A stretch of 64,000 nucleotides of DNA from Nannochloropsis salina CCMP1776 (Eukaryota; Sar; Eustigmatophyceae; Eustigmatales; Monodopsidaceae). Under the pieces are notes generated by a model. That model made no database searches and was not told where the DNA came from. It saw nothing but the letters and a program-made list of their open reading frames with translations. Both the position numbers and the translations under genes were made by a program. Of this stretch, positions 56,234 to 64,000 are shown piece by piece (position 1 is the first letter of the stretch; each line of letters begins with the position of its first letter). The DNA lies in assembly GCA_004565275.1 (NCBI GenBank), contig SDOX01000005.1, positions 666,051 to 730,050 of the forward strand, in the 5' to 3' direction.

Positions 56234-57269
56234 AGGGAAGAAGGAGACAAAAGCGTTTGAAAATAAGCCATAGGGAATTTCACCTTTGTATTTTGATATT
56301 GTGACATTGATACTTATAAATCGAAAGACCTGTCCACGGTAGCTTTGAAGGCGATGTGCACATGTATACTTCCGCACATCCATTGAGTTGTTGCTTGTCA
56401 GAGGTGAAAACTTGCTCTCAGAGTGTCCCAATTTGCTTTGAAACTTTCTCCCCAGCGAAACCTCTTCGACTTGTCATGGAATGGCGAACGATTTAGAATG
56501 AAAAGAATCAGTGTTCTGTTCAACCTCGCAATTGAGGGCCAGGCGGCGAGAAAAGAGCAATTTGTACACACTCACCTTGAAGACATTGAGAAGGGGGTCA
56601 TCAGGGGAAAAACACATTTGGCACCGATATTGTTTTATTTTGGCTTCGAAGGCCGAAAATTTTGTCCAATTCAACCTTCTCATTTTTCACGTTGTAAAGT
56701 AGCCCCGTCTGGCATCTAAGCACACAAAAAATAAGTCGACTGGTTCGCAGGGAACATGACGACTCTGAAATGAACACAACGCGCGGCGCACACTGAAGTT
56801 CCATGGACGCAAGTAAGCGCCTTTCACTCCATCCTCCATCGGTACCTTGTATTCTGGCCGTGTATCCAAGCTCATCGTCCAGATATGGCTTCGGGTTGAT
56901 TATATTGTCGCACACGCATCCGCAGAGGGGCGGGCTTAGTGTAGGAGGGCAATGAAACGGCGATCTTGGGGCGAGCAGCAAAGAATGCACATGCTATGCG
57001 AGCACCCATGCAATGCAATGCGTAGGAACTCGTCAGTCAGCTTCCGTGAAGCATGATCATCAATTGATCTTCAGATATGCTTGTCTTTTATCTCGCAGGC
57101 CAGGGGTGCAGGGAGATCCATGGCCATCTAGCGGTGTATTTTTTTCTTTTCATATTTCATTTCTCGTGGAAGGGAAGGGCCGGAACAACGAGCTTCTTAG
57201 CTAAGCGACGAAAACCGGAATACCCGGCACTGCTGACCACTAGCTGTTCTTAGATCCTGGCACTGGAGC
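56234..57269. other. Spacer with possible minus-strand exons, unresolved
   Basis: On the minus strand between about 57,000 and 56,470 several overlapping frames look protein-like: RPEYKVPMEDGVKGAYLRPW near 56,850, LLYNVKNEKVELDKIFG near 56,680 and KQYRCQMCFSPDDPLLNVFK near 56,600. The last ends exactly at a strong GTGAGT donor and carries a CxxC. They cannot all be real, since two share bases in different frames, and I found no phase-consistent set. A small minus-strand gene may be here. Confidence 0.3.
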
Positions 57270-59035
57270 ATGCGGGCACGTCTCTTGCAGGTAAGAAGGG
57301 TGCAAAAGCGAGTTCGGGGGGGCGTGGCAAAGCTCCTCTAATCTAGAGTTACCACCTCTTTGTAAAAAATTAGGCCGCGGGTGTGGGATGGCCACCTTTG
57401 TCGAGAAATCAGGAATCCGAGCCAGCAGAGCTTGTAAATCCTTCCATTATGGACGAGGATACAGGTCACAGCTACGAGCATTTGCGGAGGAGTGAGTCCA
57501 GCGCTGCAGGAATGCCTCCCAAACAGCGTTTGGGCCACAGCATCGTGGGGGGGGAGACCATCTCAGGGAAGATCCGGAAGCATCTTGGGCTTGGAGCGCC
57601 GGACGTGGATAGTCAAAACGGGCATAGCTCTGAGTCAGGAAGCACTTTCCGCCCTCTTGTGGATGCCGCCTCCATCCCAGCAGCCACGGCGGCTGGGAAA
57701 ACGTGGAGGAGTCACGCCAGTCAGGCTCATCACGGCCACGACCGACCGTCCTTCCGTGTGATCGGCGTACAAATTTCGCACCTCACTCGTACGGGACAGT
57801 TCCTATTCTGTACCCTTGGGGTGTTTTCCTTCTTGCTAGTGTACGGCTTTTTGCAAGAGTATATGGTCATTCATGTATTCGAGCGTCGCCTAGGAATATT
57901 TTTGACCCTCTGCCAGTTCTCGGGCTATTCCTCTCTCGCAGCCCTACATCGACTTATCCACGCGGATACGCCTCGGAGGATTCCCTTTGGTTACTACATC
58001 CTCTTGGCCTCCCTGCAGGCGCTCATGCAAGGTCTGACGAACCTGTCGATGCGTTGGCTGAACTACCCGGCCAAGATGTTGTTTAAGTCCTCACGCGTAA
58101 TTCCCACCATGCTTGTGGGCATTTTGATCATGAAAAAGCGATACAAGGTACGTTGCGACCCCTGCGTGAAGGTGTGATTCGGAGATACCTTCGCATTCGT
58201 GAGGCACCAGTCGCTCCCAAAGCATGTGCTCCTTGACGCTCCAGCTTGTGGCCAGACATGTGGTCTTTCCGTTTTTGTTGATTGAGTTTCGCATGCCCAT
58301 ACGGCACACGAACAGACAAAGGACTACGTGGTGGTAGCGCTCCTGTCCTTGGGCCTCGTCTTCTTCGTGCAGGCCGACGTCAAGGTCTCGCCCTCCTTCC
58401 ACCCTCTAGGGATCATCTTCATTTGTATGGCCCTAGCCGTGGACGCCGCCATTGTCAACATCCAGGAATTTACACTCCGCAAATATGATGCCTCGCACGA
58501 CGAGCTTATCTTCTACTCCTACGGCTTGGGCTCTATCATCCTCTTCATCTACTGTCTCCTCTCTTGGGAGCTTTTCGAGGGTATAGTCTTCCTTCAGTCG
58601 CACGGCTTGCGGGCAACCTGCTGTTTGCTGGTCTTTTGCTCGTGTGGCTACTTTGGCGTCACGTGCGTGGCTGCACTGACCAAAAAATTTGGAGCTCTGG
58701 CCTCGACCATGACCACCACCGCCCGCAAGGCGCTGACGCTCTTCCTGTCCTTCTTCATTTTCCCCAAGCCCGCCACCGGCATGCACGTCGTCGGGGGGCT
58801 TCTCTTTGTCTTCGGACTCTCCGTGAAAGCCATTCCCACCGGCAGAAATAAGGATGACCCCTCCATCGCGACTTCGTATTTGCCCTCCTCGTCAAGCGTC
58901 GCACTTAAAGCTCAACAAACGCGTTCATTGCTGTCCTCGTCGGTTGTCAAAACTATTGGCCCCACCACTACTTCTGTTACAGCGATCAGAAGAGCGACGG
59001 AAGAAGGAGGTGGAATCAACATGGAGTTGGTGTAG
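57270..59035 (+). CDS. SLC35B-type transporter (PAPS / nucleotide-sugar transporter family)
   Basis: Exons 57270..57290, 57374..58147 and 58316..59035 close in phase to 504 residues. Exon 1 encodes only MRARLLQ before a GTAAGA donor; if it is wrong the start is the ATG at 57449. SLC35B2/B3 proteins carry the sulfate donor PAPS into the Golgi, and SLC35B1/UTR types carry other nucleotides. After a soluble, Ser/His-rich N-terminus of about 140 residues come roughly ten spans: FLFCTLGVFSFLLVYGFLQE, TNLSMRWLNYPAKMLFKSS, PTMLVGILIMKKRY, DAAIVNIQEFTLRKY and STMTTTARKALTLFLSFFIF. The PAKxLFKSSRxIPTM and TTRK..T signatures are those of the family; SLC35B3 is the nearest I recall. Substrate is inferred. 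Confidence 0.82.
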
Positions 59036-59369
59036 ATACGAGTTTCCAAAGTACGTATCAAGCGTGTATGATTTAATGCGTGAAATAGAGGCTCCAGGTG
59101 GGATAGTGGGATGCGGGCGAAAAGTCGTGTAGGCCTGTTCCTGGTGGAGGGCTGCGAATCTGCTCCTCATCCATTACGGTGGATTTAAAAAGCAACAAAC
59201 TCATGGGACCTGTGGACATGTTGTCGAACAAGAGGAAGAGAAACATCTTATTTTTTTGCCGTCAAAGTCCGAGGATTTAAAACGCGATCCAATCCCCGCG
59301 GTAAGGCCATATATCTAACGGATATAATCCATCCGACTTTCGAGCCAAAGATGGCATAGAGGCGAAAGA
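59036..59369. other. Convergent 3' spacer
   Basis: Between the SLC35B stop and the SENP8 stop. No gene seen. Confidence 0.45.
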
Positions 59370-60539
59370 TTAAGGTGGGACACGGCCCGCAAGCTTCTCT
59401 ATCTTCAGCGCTAATCGACGGCGCAATTCTCCCATGGCATCGGAAGAGACGTGGGCCCCCAACCCTGTCGTGTCCAGTCTCGAGCCCTTTCCCCCAGTAA
59501 ACGAGCATGTCCCAGAGCCCTCATCGTTCTCTCCCTCCTTCGCGACAGAGCCCCTCCGAGTTGCCACACCGCTTCCTTGGGTAACGAAGAGGTGGGCTAC
59601 ATATTTAGTCATGCCTAAGACGTACATACCACAGTCATATCCATTTTCCTGTTGCGGGCAATCGTTGATGGCATCAACTCGCGGACATTGCCTTTCCGCT
59701 CTTACGTCCCTTCCCTCAAGGATGGTAAACATGCGCCAAAATTGAGCGGCTGTCTTCATAGCAGCGCTTTCATTTCGGCCGCAGCTCGAATCGAAATGAA
59801 AAAAACTCCCGCTCTTTTCCTCGCCTTTGCTACTAGTACAAAATACTAGGAGACTCCTACTCGCAGATAAATTGAGAAGAACGTGAGGAAATGGGTTACG
59901 AGTACGCGAGATGACTCGGATGTGATACCGCACAAATTCATACAAGCGTTCTAGAATCCTATGTAAGGGCGGTATAAATTTTATACAAAACGGTAGGTTT
60001 GGTGTTCATCATTGAGGCGTTATAAAGAGAAAAGGGGTTCAAATTGCAAACAAGCTTTAGATAATCGGACAAGAGAAGATATCATATCAACATCGAGAAA
60101 GCTTATCGTACCAATGCGTGCAGCCGGAAAAAAACTCCTCGGCGTCATTGGTCGGGATAAATACCATACTCCGAGTGTCCAATCGTAGCCCACCGGCAAG
60201 TTCTTTTAAGTCTTCTTCATCTGTTTTACAAAATTCTCGAATCACTCTTCCCAAAGGATGAGCTGATCCCTATCTTACCGCTGGTACCATCGCTTTCCCG
60301 ACCAACAGTGCCTACGCACCGCTGAACTTACCTGTACACTGTATCAGCATGCATGATACTACTGCAGGGTCCAAAAAGAGTAAATCGGGCCGGCCGGCGA
60401 ATTCCTCATGCTCGAGCACTCGGAAGTAGAAGTTGATGCATCGGTCATTTAGCCATGCAGGTGCCTTGAACAGGTGAAGGTCGCCGCGCGTCATCTGGGC
60501 TTCATCTTGATAGTAAAAGAGAACCTCCTCTGCGCTCAT
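59370..60539 (-). CDS. SENP8: NEDD8-specific protease SENP8 (DEN1)
   Basis: Exons 60539..60332, 60220..60112 and 59856..59370 close in phase to 267 residues (human 212). SENP8 is a cysteine protease of the ULP family that matures NEDD8 and removes it from targets. The start MSAEEVLFYYQDEAQMTRGD matches the family, and PAWLNDRCINFYF the substrate groove. The catalytic set is complete: His in GCTHW, Asp in FFHFD, Gln in CPQQEN and Cys in YDCGMY. The second and third exons meet inside the Trp codon of THW|SLLVF. Extra length is a Gly/Ser-rich insert of about 50 residues after YLGMTKYV-like helix MYVLGMTKYVAHLF. No targeting signal. Confidence 0.9.
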
Positions 60540-60859
60540 TGATATGCATTCAGAGCGAAGGCGTGGATACCAGCGTCTTGTAAAGGTGTCTGCTTTGTAT
60601 TGAAAGAAACGGGAGGATTATGAAACGAAAGGAGGCTGGCAAAGTATTTTTTTTCCTTCCGCAACAAAGGATTATACTAGAAGTTGACTTGAGTGTACTG
60701 TGTTTGCGAGAGGGATAAAAACAAGTTAACATGGTTACGACGGGAATGTCTGAAGCTTGTACCGCCTCAATTCTTATACATAAAAATGTGCACGCACATC
60801 TCCTCGTGAGGCGAATGTTTTTATGCCCTACTACTTCTGCATCCTTTTTACAGCAAGCG
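60540..60859. other. Spacer upstream of SENP8
   Basis: A/T-rich, no protein-like frame. It lies between the SENP8 start and the stop of the next minus-strand gene, so it should hold the SENP8 promoter. Confidence 0.45.
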
Positions 60860-61518
60860 TTATAAGGAGAGCTCTTCAAGTAACAACATTGTGCGATTTT
60901 CGTTTCTAAGCAGCAACGCTTTGAAATCATCGATCTGACTCCGAAGCCACACGATCTCTTGTTCTTGTGCTTGAACGCGCTGTTTTCATGAACAAGACAG
61001 AAAAGCGATGGGATTACATGGGATATGTTGTTCCACGATAAAAGAGTCCTGAAATTACGATCAAATCCACCTAGAACTCACGTCTTCAAGCGTTTTGATG
61101 AGGTCCTCCTGGTGCCTTGCAAAGTCGACCAATACGCGAAGCTTGGCAGGCAAAGCGTCGTCAAAGCTGTCGCGACGACTTTCAGCCCTCCTCATTCCGT
61201 GATGATTTCTCTCATGATATTGAGGCGAGTTATTGGGGACACCCTCCATGCCAGTCGATAGAATCGAGCAGATGAAAACAGCAGCTGGAGTCTTGTTTAC
61301 GTGCCCACCTTGAACGCCCGGTCAGGTGGGGGGACCTCGTGAAATAGCGCCAGCCACACTCCTCCTTCTACGACGATAACGCCTTTTCCTGCGATGAGCA
61401 CCAATTGTTGGTCGTAAGATGTAAAGTTGCGTGGCGTGCAGGCGATGTGACATACTTCTCTGCACCATGGCTTGTACTCGCCCAAGAAAACCTCCTGGCT
61501 CCGGCGAGTCTGCGCGGC
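60860..61518 (-). CDS. 3' exons of an unrecognised gene ending in a coiled coil
   Basis: Exon 61518..61309 (70 codons) has a strong acceptor (CTGCTTTAG) and reads GEYKPWCREVCHIACTP, LVLIAGKGVIVVEGGVWLAL. A middle exon ends at 61082 with ALPAKLRVLVDFARHQEDL before a GTGAGT donor. The last exon 60979..60860 gives EQEIVWLRSQIDDFKALLL and stops at 60860. The first part resembles a beta-propeller strand pattern and the end is a coiled coil, but I cannot name the family. The start of the middle exon is unclear (near 61,245). The 5' end must lie beyond 61518, where it meets the start of the PIG-U gene on the other strand, so the N-terminus is missing from this model. Confidence 0.55.
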
Positions 61519-61757
61519 CTAAAGCAGGAAAAAAAAAGGAGGAAATCGAACAAAAGAAAGTTTAACCTCCTAGAATTGCTCCTATCTCATAAGTGACTTT
61601 TTTCCAAGATAGTTGTGGGAATATGAAATATACGATGATGGCGGTCCCGATGCGTCTAAGGACCCCTAGGACACCATTACAATGCTTGACAGGCCAACAT
61701 CATCTCACGATATGTCGGTGTACTTCACACATACGTTACCCCCATAGGTGCCTAGCT

Positions 61758-62654
61758 ATGTCAACTGATGTTTTGCAGGCATGCTGTGCGGTGATTTATG
61801 CTGTTTCGCGGTCTGTCCTACTCGTCACAATCATAAACGCCCTGGCCCACCTAGCTGCTTTCTCTTCCTCGCAATTATCCGCGAATGCCAGGATCGCTTT
61901 CTTTTCGGTGTCGACGGGATTCTTGTTCTGTCTTCTAGCCTATTCAGATCCATTACTTGCGTCCGTTCTTGCTTTTTCAGCATTTTGCGTAAGCGGTCAC
62001 ACACGTAACATTACCCTCGCTATGTCGGTAGCGCCTTCGATGATTCTTGTTTTTACATCGCAGACGCTCCGAACGAGTCTGTTCCACACACCACAGACAC
62101 CACCAGTGCCTAATATGGGTTTGTGGTGGTATTTAATGGCGGAAGTATTCGCACAGTTTGACTCCTATTTCCGACTCGTCTTCGCTGCGCACCCTTTCCT
62201 CTACGTGCCTCCTTTGGCCTTCCGAGTCCTAACAAGCGGGTCGGCAAAACCTCTTCCACGGCACCTTCTCCGTCTCTTTTTCATGGTCACGGCCGGGATC
62301 GCCATTCTCTTCCATCCTCACCCCATCGTACTCCAACAAATCACCATGGATGTCGCCTTGCTCACACTGCATCCTACCTTGCTGATGGCGCTTCCATCCA
62401 AGATCTTGCTTCTGGGTGTGGGTATGGGGGTACCTCTGGTTCTTTCTCCTATCATGTCGTATTTGTGGCTAGATGCTAGGTCTGGAAACGCGAATTACTT
62501 GTACTTTCAGACCTTGGTGTGGTCGGCATTGAATGCATTACTGTTGCTGGAAGTGACGGTAGTGTTGGTGCGGGAGGCCGCGGGGGAGGAGGGACGGGGC
62601 CAAATGAAAGACAGGCGGAGAGAGAGCCGCCAGAGAAATAACAAAAAGAAATGA
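61758..62654 (+). CDS. PIGU: PIG-U-like subunit of GPI transamidase, N-terminus short
   Basis: PIG-U is a multispan ER protein of the complex that attaches GPI anchors to proteins. The match is to its C-terminal two thirds: VPNMGLWWYLMAEVFAQFDSYF (family PNxGLFWYFFAEMFEHF), HPFLYVPPLAFRV, then ITMDVALLTLHPTLL and SGNANYLYFQTLVW, followed by a Lys/Arg tail. From the ATG at 61758 the protein has 298 residues; the frame is open back to 61593 with another ATG at 61623. Human PIG-U has 435 residues and about 140 N-terminal residues have no counterpart. GATGTTTTGCAG at about 61,779 looks like an acceptor, so upstream exons may exist, but the plus strand there shows no membrane-type exon and the minus strand is occupied by another gene. 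Confidence 0.78.
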   Translation: MSTDVLQACCAVIYAVSRSVLLVTIINALAHLAAFSSSQLSANARIAFFSVSTGFLFCLLAYSDPLLASVLAFSAFCVSGHTRNITLAMSVAPSMILVFTSQTLRTSLFHTPQTPPVPNMGLWWYLMAEVFAQFDSYFRLVFAAHPFLYVPPLAFRVLTSGSAKPLPRHLLRLFFMVTAGIAILFHPHPIVLQQITMDVALLTLHPTLLMALPSKILLLGVGMGVPLVLSPIMSYLWLDARSGNANYLYFQTLVWSALNALLLLEVTVVLVREAAGEEGRGQMKDRRRESRQRNNKKK

Positions 62655-62790
62655 TTGTACAAAGACGAACTCTTTTTAATGAAAGTATGCAGGCAGGACA
62701 GTCGACCTCACGCGGGCAGGATCCGGTACGCCGAATCCTTCCCTCGTCATTCTCATCTACCTAATGTACATCCTTGTCCATGAATCCATC

Positions 62791-63689
62791 TCAGAACTCC
62801 TGTCCATCGAAGGCTAGCATATTGAGCGAGTGGAGGACCGCAAGAGAGGCGGCGAAGAGAAGCACCATCAAGAAGATGCGGAGAAGGGGTAGGAGGGGCA
62901 AGTTCTCGGGCCGCGAGGCACTGAGCAAACGCCGCACCTGCCTGGCCACAGGCAAGCTGGAGACGTAGACTATGCCGGGCCCTTGTACGAGACAGATACT
63001 CTGGCTCTTCCGAGCCCACTCGGCACCGGAGAGAGGGCGGGCCTGCGCCCCAGTCGAGGACAGGTTGACGGTCACGCCCTCTGTTACCGCGACGATGGCC
63101 GATATACTCACGTACATCTTCTGCCCCAGCCCCAAGTTCGTCTCCACGATCGACCCGGGTGCGTGCAGGAAGATAGTAGCACCCCTGGCAGAGCTTGGAG
63201 AAGCCACGACGCGAGTCATAAAAAGTTGCTCTGTGTTGACACCGGCCTGCAAACACATGCGCCGGTGACTGACGCTGCCTGTCGACGCCAGGTAGCTCTC
63301 GTTCTGTAAAAGCAACGCCACGCGGCCCTCAACCTTGATTGGCAAGATTTTTCCGGCATGCGGAGCTGCGAGGCCCAGGAATCCCAAGGGCTCGCTCCCG
63401 TCATTTTGGTAGATCTCGTCCGGGTCCGAAAAAAAAAAAAACTGTCACCGTCCCGCCTTCTCCTATTTAAATTAATGCCAGCGCTAGCATACAGAAAATT
63501 CATAGGTGACGCGCTCCTAACTTTCTGACCTGCTGCCAAATGGAACTGCAGAATTTGATTTCCGCCGTCATCGCCACCGATGATCAGATAGGCTGGTGGA
63601 GTCTCTTCTTGTGACTCTGTTGGAACGTTTGGTTGTAGTGGTTGACCATCTACGGCAGGCGCAGCAGGACCGGGTGGCACAGCATGCAT
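62791..63689 (-). CDS. AIM24 family protein with a frame break in a 13-T run
   Basis: AIM24-type proteins (DUF124, related to bacterial TspO-like beta-prism proteins) act in mitochondrial membrane organisation in yeast; most others are uncharacterised. The first part, QILQFHLAAGQKVRSASP..FLYASAGI, is in one frame and the second, GSEPLGFLGLAAPHAGKIL with FLHAPGSIVETNLGLGQKMYV, is in another. The change of frame falls at a run of 13 T (minus strand, at about 63,429-63,441) inside an Asp-Ser-Phe-Phe stretch that corresponds to the family's ESFF. There is no splice pair that fits. One more or two fewer T would restore the frame, so a sequencing slip is likely. A C-terminal span (FLMVLLFAASLAVLHSL) is extra for the family. 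The ATG at 63689 is provisional. Confidence 0.72.
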
Positions 63690-64000
63690 TCTCGCGCCAC
63701 AGATCCTGGACTCTTTTCCTCCTGCGTCAACGTCTGGTTGATGTAAGAAAGTTATCAGTACGTCTCGCCAAAGCAAAGGTTTAAGTAGATGCCTTAGGGA
63801 GGAAAACAAATACAAGTAGTAAAACGCGACAAGAGATATAGTGGGTAGTGTAGACCCGCTATCTATAGGTGTAGCATGACTGTGCACTGAATCTCTATTG
63901 CAATTTGTATTTCTAAACGGAGTACTGTCTGTGCCAGCCCGCCCTGGGAGGAGCCTCGGTGGGCGATGCCTTAGGCGCCGACAAGTAAGAAGAACTTGGC
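63690..64000. other. Upstream region of the AIM24 gene
   Basis: The minus-strand frame stays open back to 63,887, with a hydrophobic stretch (LVAFYYLYLFSSL), and TCAACCAG near 63,735 could be an acceptor. A first exon of the AIM24 gene may therefore lie to the right of the window. Otherwise nothing seen. Confidence 0.35.

Noticed and set aside
1-64000. Transposons, retroelements and virus-like remnants
   Set aside because: I saw no terminal repeats, reverse transcriptase, integrase, transposase, capsid or envelope motifs anywhere in the window.

Overview
The window is nuclear DNA from a eukaryote with compact, intron-bearing genes. Most introns have GT..AG ends and are 50-250 bases long, and genes sit on both strands with gaps of a few hundred bases. 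Several proteins start with a signal peptide followed by a phenylalanine-containing motif, the heterokont type of plastid targeting (minus strand, about 24,300 and 31,600). With the overall gene content, this points to a photosynthetic stramenopile, perhaps a eustigmatophyte such as Nannochloropsis. The phylum is inferred from the targeting signals; the genus is a guess. I saw no tRNA or rRNA gene, CRISPR array, transposon or viral remnant.

Layout. 0.7-9 kb: a rhomboid protease, a 12-exon ABCG half-transporter, a DUF1445 (D-glutamate cyclase/YcsI-type) protein and a TBC1D20-type Rab-GAP. 9.0-22 kb: one giant VPS13-like bridge protein of about 4,277 residues, with an N-terminal membrane segment, an EF-hand and three copies of an internal module. 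22-31.6 kb: a Tas-type aldo/keto reductase, a small plastid-targeted protein, a small unknown gene, asparaginyl-tRNA synthetase, a TDRD3/RMI1-like OB-fold protein, snurportin and a plastid DUF4336 protein. 32-41 kb: a hidden three-exon mL41 mitoribosomal gene, the lariat debranching enzyme DBR1, a SYP7-like Qc-SNARE, an unresolved gene, a J-domain protein and 14-3-3. 42-50 kb: mitochondrial NFU1, a PX-domain protein, a TMEM144-like transporter and a proteasome-alpha-like protein with a signal peptide. 50-64 kb: a small unknown protein, eIF3j, an RGG-rich mRNA-export-adaptor-like protein, a CCDC6-like coiled coil, an SLC35B transporter, a SENP8 protease, an unknown coiled-coil gene, PIG-U and an AIM24 protein with a frame break.

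These genes do not form an operon or a single pathway. Two loose themes recur: membrane traffic and lipid contact (VPS13-like, TBC1D20, SNARE, PX, ABCG, PIG-U) and RNA handling (DBR1, snurportin, eIF3j, RGG adaptor, TDRD3-like, AsnRS). Many neighbours are head-to-head over short spacers, so shared promoters are likely.

Exon joins were worked out by hand from splice signals, reading phase and recalled family sequence. Where the phase closes across all exons the model is fairly safe. Coordinates of hand-read junctions may be off by one or two bases.
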